Below are positions 33,586-45,727 of a stretch of DNA of 64,000 nt, in pieces (the first letter of the stretch is position 1; every line of letters starts with the position of its first letter). The position numbers were made by a program, and so were the translations under genes. A model generated the notes under the pieces. It was not told the origin of the DNA. It saw nothing but the letters and a program-made list of their open reading frames with translations, and searched no databases. The DNA lies in the NCBI GenBank assembly GCA_033807775.1, contig CM066315.1, forward strand, positions 4,220,501 through 4,284,500, written 5' to 3'. Source of the DNA: Saussurea involucrata (taxonomy: Eukaryota > Streptophyta > Magnoliopsida > Asterales > Asteraceae).

Positions 33586-35483
33586 GTGGTAAACAAATAG
33601 CCCCTTATTAGGCATTCAACCAGAGAAAAATAAAGTTACCACCAACTTAGAGCATCTCTAACAACATTCTTAAAATGAAGAAAATTGAGAAAGTAGAAAA
33701 GATAGTGTAAATTTCTTCAAATTTGGAGAACTCTCCAAAGCTATTATCATGAGAGAGTAATGACTTTTTATTATACCACCAAAGAAATCTTGAAATGAAA
33801 TGTTTAGGAAAGAAAAATAATATTATATTACATATATGTTATATTTCCAAAATGGCCCTCAAAGTGAATTAAATGGAGTAGAAGGGCTATTTCAGTTAAT
33901 TTCTCAACTTATTGGCAATTTTTGCAGTAGCAGTACTTTTAAAAAATAGAGCAGTTGTAACCATAAAGCCCTGAAGCTTATACAAGAAAAAGTAGCAAAA
34001 AGGTACTTAACATATAAAGCTCCCTGAAACTATAAAAGCTCAATGCAGAAGAATTTCAATACCAACAACTACAAACTAATCCACACCATCATCTTACTCT
34101 TCATGATTGATGATCAAAAGTTCAAAGAAAAAATTGGCAGAAATTCTCATCTGCAGAAATCTAAAATTCAAAAACACTGAAATTGAAGATCAAAAGAATT
34201 CTCTCCTGGTCAGCACTCAGCAACATAAAATGGTAGAAGAGAAACAACAACAAAGCGAATACAAGTTGATGCTAGCACGAGGATAACAACATCTAAACCA
34301 ACAGGACTATAGAACTTGTAAGAATCCAGAAACAAAATAACGATTGATATGCAGTAAGAGATATGAACAATGTTACAAAAATCGATCATATTTAGAGGAT
34401 GGCAAAAGCATTCAGGGTGACTAATTTCCACGATTACCCTTGGTTGTGATTCGACTCCTCTAATGTGTTTGCTTTTGATTCCTACATCGTTGATTGTCTC
34501 CTATATTGTGTTTGATTTCTATATCTCGATCGTTGCGCGAAACAATCCAAGTGCACATGCTCACCTATTTACCCGGTGTTCGATTTTCTATTTTAGTGTC
34601 AAATCTTGCATCGTTGCACTATTACCTATGTTGTGCAACAGCCACACCTATCGACAGATCAAATTCGATACAATGGTAGAGCCTAGTTGTTTGCACAAGT
34701 GCCAATGAAAAAATTAAAGCAACAGACCTCTTATTTTAATTCATGTTTCTTTAGTATAGATAATAAATAAACAAAACGCATCTATGTTTATAACCCATGT
34801 CGTCCTTTAGAGTGTACAGAAAACCGTCAACCGACAAAACCCATCCAACTCAACCCAATTAAACGCAACCCGCAAAACCGCCATCCCACTAAACAGACAA
34901 TTAAGAGGGCTGAAATTAGGTTAGGCCTAGATCAACCCGCCAAACCACTGCTAATACATATTTTATATAAAATTTTATTTATATGTATAAGAGCAATAGA
35001 AATGGTGTAATTGTCTAATGTACATATTCGTAGAAACTTACCAATCATATTAAATCCAAGAAATAAAAGGATATCAGGTTCATCGGGTTGGGTTCAAATA
35101 ACCATAACCGAATTTCAACCCAATACATACGATTTGAAGATTTTACAACTCGATTGGACATCAAGTTGCTTTGGGTTGGGTTATTTCACGTTGGGTTCGG
35201 TTGATCGGAAAAATCCCTAAATCATACAAGAGTCTCCTAATCATTCTATACGAAATCATTAAGAATATAGTAAACAACCCCAACGTAAGTGTATAAGATG
35301 TTAATGTTATCAACATACATGGATTTGTTGATACTCAATCCATCACATGAATTGGTTATTTTGTTGCTAAAAAATTCGAGAAGGATATATCAAACATACC
35401 TATCTCCACATTGGATCAAGAAGGCAAGTTACTTGTTCTCTACAATAACTATAAGAACGAGACTCTGAGTCCGTAAATGGTCA
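33586..35483. other. Intergenic region and 3' flank of the CHCH gene
   Basis: 33650-33860 resembles the GAGCATCTC MITE family seen at 45728-46122. A short minus frame at 34210-34431 has hydrophobic stretches but no recognisable family. About 34830-35220 is repeat-like, with TTGGGTTGGGTT-type and AACCCAACC-type words on both sides. The last 200-300 bp are probably 3' untranslated sequence of the CHCH gene. Confidence 0.4.
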
Positions 35484-36032
35484 TTAATTTCCACCATGTG
35501 TGAGCCTTTTGATATTTTGTCTTCTCTCATTGCAAGTTTTGAGATCTTGAACCTCTGCTGATGCATGATGTAAACGAGTTAGAATATTATTACAAGAGCT
35601 ATCAATCAACAAGTATTACATGAAATTTTATCAAATATCCTTGGACGTTTTGAAACAAACACCTCGATTATCCTCAAAAACACATACATAAAATGGATGC
35701 AAATGTGATCATGATTGATGTTTTGATGAAAAACATATACACGTTCTTGTTTATTTGTGGGGTGAGATTAGGAAGAAACAATGCGCATACCTTTCTGGCA
35801 AGCCTTCCAGTTTCTATTGGAATTAACAAGACAATCCTGCAATTTTTTGTAAACATGAAATTTCTTATTTCTGTTTTAAGGTTATGCAATCTCTAGTAAA
35901 TGAAGAATTTGACCACATTTTTACTTGTAATAGTAGATATAGAGAAGAGCATTGTTGGAGCTGTTTGACGTTCTCATCATCTTCATCCTCATCGCTCTTG
36001 TGAACAGGCAGTGTGTTCGGTTGTGGATCCAT
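35484..36032 (-). CDS. Twin CX9C (CHCH) protein, probable mitochondrial intermembrane-space protein
   Basis: Three short minus-strand exons, 36032-35925, 35836-35791 and 35554-35484, join in frame to 225 nt and 74 residues. The N-terminus is acidic (HKSDEDEDDENVKQL). The core carries two CX9C motifs, CSSLYLLLQDC and CQKEVQDLKTC, with NSNRNWKAC between them, the classic twin-CX9C helical hairpin. The C-terminus is short and basic (NERRQNIKRLTHGGN). Such proteins are imported into the intermembrane space and oxidised by the Mia40/Erv1 relay. Several act in assembly of cytochrome c oxidase or other complexes (family knowledge). The closest plant group I can name is the Cox19-like/COA4-like CHCH proteins, but the exact orthologue is not certain. 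No signal peptide is expected. The exons are all under 110 bp. Confidence 0.85.
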
Positions 36033-36944
36033 TTTTCCTTTAGGCTCTTTCAGTTCTAGGTCTATGACTTATTTTGAAGGAATCGATCCCTTGAATTGAA
36101 ACCAATAAAATGTTGATCACCACACTGGAACCATATAAATTAGACTAGTTTTGATATCATGATAACTAAGTAGTTCAAATATATGTATGTAAGCAGATAG
36201 GCGTGAAAAGGAAGTGAATGTACCAGATAGAAGGATGGAGAGCTGGTTACCTGCGTCTGCTGATGGGAGGAAAGCGGTTACGCCGAGGATGACGGGGAGG
36301 AAGGAGCGCAGCTGTGCACTAGAGGCGACGGAATACGGAGAAGAGGAGGGCAGCAGTGCGCTAGAGGCGACGGAGAAGCGCAACGGTGCGCTAAGGCGAA
36401 GGAAGACGGACGGACGGACGGACGGACGGAGCAGAGCGCGGCGATGGTCTAGAGGCGACGGAGGAGGGAGGGGGCAGCGACGATCGACGGTAGGGTTTTG
36501 ACCGGAGGGTTTGAGGGGAGAGGAGGGCAAAAGTAAATTAGATTCAAATCTACTTTTATAGGCTAATGAATTATGGATTTGGTCCCTGGATTTTGAACTT
36601 TCAACAAATTGTTTGTCGGAAAGTTTGTTTATTATGTTCGTTTATTTTAACGATCATGAATATATCTTTTTTCTCGTTTAGTTAAATGAACGAACATGAA
36701 CAATTATCTCATTTGTTCATTTATATATAAGCATGTTCATATAGTATGACATTAATATGTAAAATTATTAAATAAATTAATTTTTCAGAATTCCTTTTTT
36801 ATATCTCTAAAGTTAACCCGTTTTTTCATTATGTTATGTATTTTTTACGAACGAAATGACGAGTAACAATTGTCTCGTTCATTCATTTACCTTGTGAACG
36901 TTCGTTCATCTACGTTCTTTTTAGTTTGTCTACTTTTGTTCATA
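36033..36944. promoter_or_regulatory. 5' flank of the CHCH gene with GC-rich repeats
   Basis: 36230-36500 is GC-rich with about three copies of a GCTAGAGGCGACGGA-type motif and a (GACG)n run at about 36408-36430. Spurious Arg-, Pro- and Ser-rich frames arise on both strands. On the minus strand it ends in CAAAACCCTACCGTCGATCG, a common look for a plant 5' untranslated leader, so an upstream non-coding exon is possible. 36540-36944 is AT-rich. Confidence 0.45.
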
Positions 36945-37629
36945 CTAGTTATGTGCCCGCTACAATACAGCGAGATCTACAAATTATCAAGTTTGAAGGC
37001 AGATAAATCGAAATGATCCCAATAGTTGTATGTGGAATACTGATCTCATTTATTTTCAAGAATCAACGTTTTGCATGTCATACACAAGAAACGTTTTACA
37101 AACCTCAAACTAAGAAATCCACATCAACATGAAGAACAATGTAGCTTAAATTCAAACATAACCCGAGCAATGTAAAAATGTTTAGCTAAATTTTGATTTA
37201 ATTCCCATAAGCCACATGTCTAAATCCCACTCAACTTTCTTTTACTTAAGAAATCGTTGACACTTGCATATCCCAACAAGTAATATATAAATAACAAACC
37301 TATTAAAAATAATTAACTATAAAGATATGAATTGTAAATATTAAAAATATTTTTATGTAGTATATATGATATATAATTAAATAATTAAATAAAAAAATAT
37401 TCAATATTAGACTCATTTCGAAGGTATCGAAGAGACGAGTACAATGGCGTAACTTGTTAAAATTAAAACGTATTTTTTAACGTATTTTAGTTGATAAACG
37501 ATTATATGTGTTAAACTGTTAATATGATGAAAGTGTAAAATTAAAATTAGGAAAGTAAAATGTATAAAGTAAACTAAGTAAATAATTATAAGGGTATAAA
37601 GTGTAAAATTCAAATCAAAATCACCAAAT

Positions 37630-37800
37630 TGAAGGAATTGAGTGTCCATGGCCGGACATGGAGCTCCAAATCGCGGGGCATCTTTTTTGGGTCCGCGATC
37701 GCGGGTTCTACCGCGGAAAAAATGGGTATTTTTGCACAACCAAAGAGATTTTGGGTATTTCTGCAAAACCAATTATGAACTTTGGGTATTTTAATTAATT
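37630..37800. repeat. Partial copy of the GCGATCGC foldback family
   Basis: It contains GGTCCGCGATCGCGGG, GGGTATTT repeats and TTTAATTAATTTCCC, as in the arms of the foldback element at 24160-24711. Only one arm is evident. Confidence 0.5.
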
Positions 37801-38773
37801 TCCCAAATATTTATATATATATATATATACTTCATAAAAAAACCAAGTAGCCAAGTGAAACAACAAGAAACTCTTGATCTTGGTGCACTTTATGATTCCT
37901 TTCCATTTTTCAAGCTGGGATTATTGCCATGGCACATTCCCAAGCTTCTCCTTACATCAAAAAAATGCAAAGTCATATTTCTTTGATTCTGAAAACATCC
38001 AAGTAAGAGATTGTATTGTTGCATTGGGTTTCTTCCCCAAAAGCTAAAAAATGATGGTTAGTCTTCCTCTAATTGATATGTATCATAAAATGTTAATGGC
38101 CCCAAAATCGTTTTTATTAACATGAAAGACAATTTTACATATGAAGGATGATTGAAAAGTTGAAATGACTGCATTTGTCAACATTTATGGAAGATGGTGA
38201 CTACCTAGAATGCAACATCCAAGGTTCATCAACGGATTTGAAATCGGCTAACTTGGTACCAGTAAAGACTCGTCAATGCAATCAAAATTCATTAACAAAG
38301 ATTCAAGATTCACCAATGGAACTGAATCCATCGTTTGGGTACCTGTACAGATTTGAGATTATTCAATGGAATTGAGATCTGCAACATTACCTCAACCACA
38401 AAGATCATGTAAAACAGAGCTATATGCCGGATGATGTAAAAAGACTAATGATACAAAATAGAAAAGTATACGGTTTAAAACATAAGTGGATGTTTGTAGT
38501 TCTGTTGCAAACTAACCATTCTCCTTCTTAACATGTAAAAAAAGTAAACCAAAATGAGTGACTAAGCATTGTATTTGTCTTCTTGTTGAAAAAATAAAAA
38601 CCATTAGATATTGCGCAGAACCTCTCATTTTGGTATGCTTTAGTGCTTTTTTAGACTTCAGCAAATACAAATATTAGTTGCAACAAAACTACAAGTATGA
38701 TGGTTATAAAACTCATTCGGTATTTCAAAAATAATTTGTCTGTAATTGTTTAGAAATTTAAGAGAAAACTTAC

Positions 38774-38945
38774 GAGGGGCCTTTTTCATGATGTACTCGT
38801 CTGGTGAATTAAAACCCGAGGCTGTTGCATGAACCAGATTCACCCATAGAAGCTGAACAGGAATCAGATCTTCTGGAATTCTAGTGGCAACAGTCAGAAA
38901 TATGCTAGCAAAGTCACCAACATTTGAAGAAATCATATAATGCAA
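38774..38945 (-). pseudogene. Fragment of an ER-type P2A calcium ATPase (ECA) gene
   Basis: The minus-strand frame reads YMISSNVGDFASIFLT, then IPEDLIPVQLLWVNLV, then a gap, then ASGFNSPDEYIMKKAPR. It ends at a GTAAGT donor after 38774. This is the region of transmembrane helices 5 and 6 of ECA-type pumps. The conserved TDGPPA segment, which includes a calcium-binding Asp, is missing, so the fragment cannot make a working pump. It lies inside a Helitron and keeps an intron boundary, so it was captured at the DNA level. Confidence 0.75.
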
Positions 38946-39333
38946 TGCAACAGGTGGAGAAACTGCAATTAGTCCAGGCTACCTTCAACCTCTATTTTGG
39001 TACTATGCATCTTCGGGATAGTTTGGCAGATAGAATATTCAGTAGAATTTTGAAAAAAAATAAACCAGAAAAGAGCTTAAAATGATAAGCATGTTTCATT
39101 TTTATTCTATTTTTTTTTCAGTCGTGATGCTAGTTGTATACCCGTAGTCCCATACAATGAAACTGGGTGCAAATTTTGAATATATGTAAGCAATAATACC
39201 TAGTACAAACGGTTTTCTTACCAAATAAAGCATATATGTGGATCCATTTTATATTTTTATGTAGAATGTAAAAATAAATAAAAAGCAAACTCTGGTCTTC
39301 ATTACATAATGTTTCTGCAAGCACAAATTATGG

Positions 39334-39600
39334 TCAAAATGGCATAAACAAAATAGCTGGAGAAAATTTAAGCACACAAACAATATCAAGATGTTGCTCC
39401 TCGTTGTGTCTTGGCTTCCTCTTCCTCATCCCATTCGAAAGCAAGGTCCCAGATTTGATCCAACATAATGTTATTAACCAGGGGCCGGGGTTTGTAAAGT
39501 TCATGCTAATGGGTTCATAATATTTCGTTAAGGAGAATCTTACAATATGATATGCCAAGGTAGATGCTTCATGTGGACTCCATTTAAAGGATGAGTACAC
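39334..39600 (-). other. Unrecognised open frame inside the Helitron
   Basis: An 88-codon minus frame includes SSFKWSPHEASTLAYHI. A second frame in the same stretch gives LDQIWDLAFEWDEEEEAK, which looks protein-like. I recognise neither. It may be a second captured fragment with small exons, or chance. Confidence 0.25.
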
Positions 39601-41629
39601 TGCAACTTTGGAGGTTTAATCCATTTAGATCAAAATTGAAAAAAACATGCATATGTTCTTAACAAAATACAAAGCCAAAGTACAAAGTTTGACTGAATTA
39701 AAAAAATGAAGGAAAAAAAACAGATGCATATTCCTTGCCTTCGTGTAACTAAATGAAATGCTCCCTCCATCTCAAAATAAATATCCACATTTCTATATCG
39801 TTAATTATAACATAAAGTCATCCATTAAACAACTTTCATACACTAAAAATTTAACAAAAGTAAAACTTTTCACGGAAAAAAATTATCTACTTCGATATGT
39901 TCAAGGTTTACCTTATCATCCATGGACTCGAACTTGGTTAAAAAGATCCTATCAATCAAGTTGGGGCTCTCAATCAAGCTGGGGCTCGCTACATGGATGA
40001 GAGGTCGGATAATTTTTGTAAGGAATGGAATGAAGTTGTTAAGCCAAATGATCTACACTTGAAAGTTGAAACTTATGATAATGTATTAATAAGGATTGTA
40101 GCCTGGAGACCTGATTGAACTTTGGCAGTTGAACCAAAACATCATTCCCAACCAGTGCCTTCATGAAGAAAAGTACCAGATTTGGATTGTTCACTTATTT
40201 AAGTTTGGAGAGTGCAACTTTGATGGCAGTAATCCAATCACATAAACCACTAATCCAATGTTAATAGAAACCGAAAAGATGATATGTAGACCCAGTAACT
40301 TCTGTCGACATTTTTTGAGCATCATATTACAATGTCGATCTTACGCACCACACATCTATTCAACAGTTAGAAGGTTGTTGCTACGTACTTGATGATTCTT
40401 TTTGTTGTTTCTGCATTAGATAAGTGCAAGTGTGCAACACACTGACAAAAACGTAATCCCTAAGATCAAGGTCACTAATACAAGTAAACAGCCAACAACA
40501 ATGTTCTATCAACATGGTTTCACCCAAAATTGTAAAACACAAAATGGGGAAAACTTAAACCTGAAGATTTAGAAGGATCAGGTGGAGTGAAGATGAAGAG
40601 GGTCTGATCCTTTTTTCTTCTGAAATGGTAAAAAGCCTCCCACCAAAAAAATCAATTGTAAACCCTGTTTTCTGAAGTGATATCAAATTATGTCAGATCG
40701 ATACAAAAACATCCTTATGCTATGCACAACTATGAGTGTTCATAAATACATGCAAACAATCGATCAGGCATATGCTGAAGATGTGTAATGTTTCATGAGA
40801 TCAATCTAATTATAAGAGTTAAGGAAGTAGGAGGTTCTGTTAAAAGTACCAACGAAGGAAATCCATTTATATTCATACTCACAACTTTCAAGAAGAAGAA
40901 GTGTTGCGGTGGATAAATACACCTTCAATCCTAATTTGAAGCAGAAATCAAATAATAAAAAAGAAATTAGATGAGAAGGGAGAGAATGGTACCAGAGCGG
41001 AAGAAATCAATGAATCTCCTTTTCCCTCTTTTCTGGGATTTCCTCACCCAATTGATAATTAAACTATGCCCTCTTTTGAACCGAATGCCTCCATAATCAT
41101 AAAAACAATAATTACTTCATGAGGATTCGAAGAGATTAAGCATAACTGGTTAGATATGCGTGAATCCTGAAAGTGGAATCGACACAAAGGGAGCGAGAAC
41201 CTACTGGTGACGGTTTTTGGGGCGTAGGTTTAGTAGCGGATTGTGGGACGTGGACGTGTATCGTGGGTTAAGGAGAGATTAGGAGGACTGGATGAGTATG
41301 CGTGGAGGCTGGAGCCGATTGCACAAGCTTAACAAGTTGTATACCGAGCATAACTGGATGTACGACTTAATTTTCAACTATAACCGCCACTTTGTGCTTA
41401 TATATATAGTATAGATATAACGCCGTATAAAAATCAAGCATAAAACCATGATGTGCCACAAGCTTGACATGACTTCAAGAATCAATAGAAAGACTCAAAA
41501 CATGGAAGATCAAGCTATTCAACTTTACTACTACAACAATAAACAGTCACCAAGATTCTCATATTTCTGCACAATTTAAAAAATAAAAAACAAAATCTCT
41601 TTTACTCACTGAACTAGATCAGCAATCAC

Positions 41630-42796
41630 CTATGCTCCTTTGGCAGCCATGGCAGGTTTGCCACCATATTTTGAAAAAACACCAGAAAGCAGAGCCTTCT
41701 CCTTCATCTTCAACCTGCACCATCAACACACACTGTTAACCACACTCCACCGTTACCACGGAACTAAACACGGGGTTTATTACGTAAAACACGAAACACC
41801 AACCTGTTTGCAGATCCGGGAATGTTCAGTTTCGGTGTATTCTCTCCTTTCCGTTTAGCCATCATCACCTTCTTCTTCCCTTTTTCTCTAACTTTATTCG
41901 GTTTCTTTGGTGACTCTGAACCCGTTTCAGGTTCCTTTTCTTCTTGAACCTCATCATCAAGATTTCTTGGATTATCATCATTGGCATCATCGGTTATTGA
42001 TACAAGATCATCATCACCATTACTGAACTTATCGAAAGCAGCATCCTCCACATAAAGTGGTATTTCAGTAACAGGATTCGTAATTGGAAGAGGGTTTCCT
42101 GTTTTATGAACGGACGGTTTAATCAAAGCTGGATTTGGGGAGCTCGATTTCATTATCTCACATTTGATTTGCTTCTGAACCTTGCCAAAAGCGATGGGCT
42201 GCGTAGAAAACATATCCACAAATCTGCCAAAATACATGCTTCAGCATCGAGAGCGATCTTGCATACAAGTTTTGATATTTGAGATCAAAATGATTAGTTT
42301 TTAACTACAGATTTTATTTGACTATTTCTTAGGCATAAGTTCCCTGAAACCAACTATTTCATGTACTATTCACGATGAATAACCTTATCATTAATATTAT
42401 TCATCATGAATATGATGCATTTTTGTCACTAATATCATGCATTTTTATCATTAGTTTCGTGTATATTCAATTAAGAATGAGTTTCATCATAAATATCTCT
42501 GACAACATTCATCATGAATATCTATAGCAACATTCATCATGAATATATATCCCAACATTCATCATGAATAAAGCATGAAGTACCTGTTTGCTTCCTTCTC
42601 AGACTTGAAATCAACAAAGGCAAAGCCCTTGCAAACAGGTTCCCTGGTCTTTTCGTTCCCAGAAACGGCTGGAATTATGTTGGTAATTCCAGAAAACGGT
42701 TTAAAAGCCGCTTGTAGGTCTCTGTGAATGTTCTTTTTCTTAGGAAGATGAACCAATCGTACACGAACACCATTTGGAGCGACTTCATCGACTGAA

Positions 42797-42828
<32 letters not shown>

Positions 42829-43967
42829 GACAATATGGAACATTAATCTTTTTGGTAAAAACCTGTACTTCAGTCACTATGGTTTTCTGATTTTAACAAT
42901 CTGATAACTATGGTTTCATTAGGCATTCCATAGTTTCGTATTTTGGATGGGGCTATGAACGTAATGGAACCATTGTTAAGGAAACTAAAGGGGGTTGTTT
43001 GGTTGTTTTTGTACCAAGTCCTGTATGAATGAAGTTGCTTGTATATATTATGCTAAATTGACTAAATCGCCCGAAATGTGAAATTTCAGATCCACATTTG
43101 CAAAAAGATAGATGTATAATGCAACAACATGACACGTAAAAGACCAATAATCTTAGAAACACTAATTTTCTCCATGTACATTTGTTGTGATTTAAGCAAA
43201 ATCGTTCCGCCCCTTTGCTAACTGAGCTACCAAGGGGTAGCACCTTTCCAAACACAATATTATACAGCTTATGTTACAGAATTAATTCATTTATATCTTT
43301 GTGTTGTGAAGTTCTATGCAGTGATCACAAATTCCTCTAAATTTTCAGATATCACATCAATTTTGAAATTAAATGCAATGAAGGGACTGTATTCTTAATC
43401 TAGAAAATAATGGAATTCAAGAAAATAGCAGATTCACAAGCAACTGAAAAGGAGTTGACCTTTCTGTTTTGGAAGCTTTCCTTTCTTAGAATTAGGGTTT
43501 CCATCTTCGGGATTGTTCTTGAGGTTAGTGACATTGGCAAGCTGAGCAACCCTACTCTGCTCCAATTCCTCCATTAATTTATCCTCAATGCTCGTATCAT
43601 AAACTTTCCCTTCACCAAACCCTCGTGGTTTGTTCTGAGTCCACTCTCTCATGTTCCTCAACGGAACAACAATCCCTTCGTCCTCCTCTTCATCTTCGTC
43701 ATCATCTTCTTCGAATTCGCCTTCAAATTCATCTTCGAAATCGAATTCCTCCGCTCCAGGAATGCTGGTTTCGCCTTTCGTTGGCGTTTTTGAAGCAAAA
43801 ACAGGGTAAACAGATGGTATTTTGACATGGAATGAGAGAAATTTGTGTTTGGGAGGTTGGATTGAGAAAAAAGAATGGTGGGTTTTGTTGGAGTGCAGAA
43901 GAGGGGCGGTGGGAGTGAAGGGGACTGGAAAAAGGGGGTTCGATTTTTGCAGGAGTCCATTGTTCAT
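41630..43967 (-). CDS. RRM-domain RNA-binding protein with acidic N-terminus, probably plastid-targeted
   Basis: Four minus-strand exons, 43967-43460, 42791-42584, 42223-41804 and 41714-41630, join in frame to 1221 nt and 406 residues. The N-terminus is Ser-, Pro- and Lys-rich without acids for about 60 residues, which suits a transit peptide. A strongly acidic run (FEDEFEGEFEEDDDEDEEEDEG) follows. The RRM spans the exon 1-2 to exon 3 joint: RVRLVHLPKKKNIHRDLQAAF resembles RNP2 and the helix, and KGFAFVDFKSEKEANRF is RNP1. After that come low-complexity acidic and basic stretches and a short basic C-terminus (KYGGKPAMAAKGA). The layout resembles Arabidopsis RBD1-type plastid RRM proteins linked to 23S rRNA, but I hold that assignment as tentative. 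Intron 1 ends with an (AAT)n microsatellite (about 42795-42829) right at the acceptor. Confidence 0.8.
42795..42829. repeat. (AAT)n microsatellite at a splice acceptor
   Basis: About eleven AAT units on the plus strand end within a few bases of the exon 2 acceptor of the RRM gene, so they occupy the place of its pyrimidine tract on the minus strand (ATT units). Confidence 0.85.
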
Positions 43968-45122
43968 GGTGGCTATTGATGATCGAAGGCTCTGTAGTTT
44001 GTAAGAATGAATCGAGAAGACGAAGGTGTAAAGGATTCACAGACTTTCAATTTGCAGGCTCTTGTTCGAAATCAATATCATAGATAATGTTATGTTTTTC
44101 ATTTTATTTTATAAAGTTATACCCTTACTTCACATTTCACAAGGTAAGATTTTCGGGGATCGAAATAAATTATGGTAGATATCTTTTATCTGGTAAGATT
44201 CTTGGTTCTTACTATGCCTCTTGTCGGTAAGATTATTAGTTCTTGTCATGCTTATCAATAACATAAATGACCTCTGATAAGCGTTTACCTATCAAGAGCT
44301 TGGTAAACGACCCTTTAAAAGGGGGAAACAAATGCTTAAATCAAAATCGCCGTCTATACCTCCTCATAAACCACCACAACCTCTTCGAGATGCCATGATA
44401 AATCTCAACTCCAAGTGCTTCAACGTTTTGAACCTGTGCCAAAGCTGCAACTTCTTTGACTTGTTGGGAATTGGCAATGATGAATCTTTACTCTTAGGGC
44501 TTCAATGGCCATTAGATCAAGAACGAGCAAATAGTTTCGGCCAAATACCATGAATCCATGATGAACAAGTTGGTTAACAAGTCCGTTAGCTTCCTTCCCA
44601 CCTAGTGGGACTTAACTTTCCTCCTCATTGTGGGTGTCAAAATCATTCCTTGCCTAGAATAACAGGGGACAGATGCAGATGCAGTGGCGGATCCAATATT
44701 TTTTTCTAGTGGGACACTTTTAAGGTAGTTTAATCCGATGTATTTTTAGCCTAAATCCGACGTTTCGAGTGTTTTTTAAAGTTTTTTTTGGTTGATTTTA
44801 AAGAATTTATAATTTTTTTGTCGATTTCAAGGGTTTTTTTTGTCAATTTCAAGAGTTATTTTTGGTTGATTTTAGGAGACTTTTTTTTGGTTGATGGGGT
44901 CCCGGACGTAAAATTACTGGAGGGGCACTTAGTTAAAAAGTAAAAAAAACATGTTTTTACCCTAAAAAAATTTCCTTTGATGATTGTTCTTATATGTTCT
45001 TGATTGTTAACGAATTTGTTGTTTGGAGGTGGTAAGAGAAGGATAAGTGTCAAGAAACGAGAGAGAAAAATTAGCAACAAAAAGGAAAAGCCCATCATGT
45101 AAGTGGCAATTGTGGACACTTA
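43968..45122. other. Intergenic region upstream of the RRM gene
   Basis: The first 100 bp are likely 5' untranslated or promoter sequence. About 44687 starts with GCAGTGGCGGATCCAATATT, which resembles the left end of common plant hAT-type MITEs, followed by T-rich repeats of TTTTTGGTTGATTT to about 44930. No gene is supported; a plus frame at 44332-44553 has no recognisable features. Confidence 0.4.
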
Positions 45123-45491
45123 CGGTGCATTTGGTACGCAGACAGGATAAAACAGGATAAGACGGGACATGACAGAACAAAACAATACATGGATAGAACA
45201 TAACAAATAACATTAGATAATATATAATAAATAAAATTTAAGAATAAATAAAATATAAAATAGAACGTGTATTTGATGTTTTAGATGAGGATTAAATTTT
45301 ATTTTGAGGTTATATTGGTAAAATATAATTCTGTTCCACCTTGTTCAATGAGGTGGGGGTGGATCAAGCATGTTCTACTTTGTTCCACTTTGTTCCTGTC
45401 TGTTCCACGTTCACATAAAAATTCTGTCAAATATGGGACAATGATCTTTGTTTTGTCGTGTCATGTACTGTCTAGCGTAACAAATGCAACC
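45123..45491. mobile_element. Tourist-like MITE
   Basis: TTA duplications lie at 45120-45122 and 45492-45494. Ends are CGGTGCATTTGGTACGCAGACAGG and the complement of CTGTCTAGCGTAACAAATGCAACC. It is of the same family as 5801-6432 and 13061-14005. Confidence 0.75.
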
Positions 45492-45727
45492 TTAATGGAT
45501 GGAACTTATCAATCGTTGATATGGAAGGAACAAAAATCAAAACAAAATGCCATCCACAAGAAAAGATTTGCAATAAACAAAATTGAGGGACTAAAATTGA
45601 AATTTTAACAAACCACATGGACACAATATGTAATTAACTCTAGAAAAAAATAAAATTATTAATTTTAACCAATGATGTTATTAAGGAACAAAAACATAAA
45701 TTAAAGAAAAATGTATTTATTGACTCA

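Larger units (their letters stand above)
36945..41415 (-). mobile_element. 4.5-kb Helitron carrying captured gene fragments
   Basis: On the minus strand it starts TCTATACTATATATATAAGC after an A (complement of 41416). It ends in CTAG at 36948-36945 before a T. The hairpin CGCTGTATTGTAGCG (36972-36958) lies 9 nt before the CTAG end. No Rep/helicase is present, so it is non-autonomous. It contains an ER-type calcium ATPase exon fragment (38774-38945), in the same orientation as the element. A possible unrecognised fragment lies at 39334-39600. A Stowaway-like end (CTCCCTCCATCTCAAAATAA) occurs at about 39761. Confidence 0.7.

Noticed and set aside
36117..36530. 137-codon minus frame and 95-codon plus frame
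   Set aside because: Both are artefacts of GC-rich short repeats upstream of the CHCH gene.
43195..43250. tRNA-like sequence GGTAGCTCAGTTAGCAAAGG on the minus strand
   Set aside because: A box-A-like stretch is visible, but no box B or cloverleaf follows. It may be a decayed SINE head but cannot be supported further.
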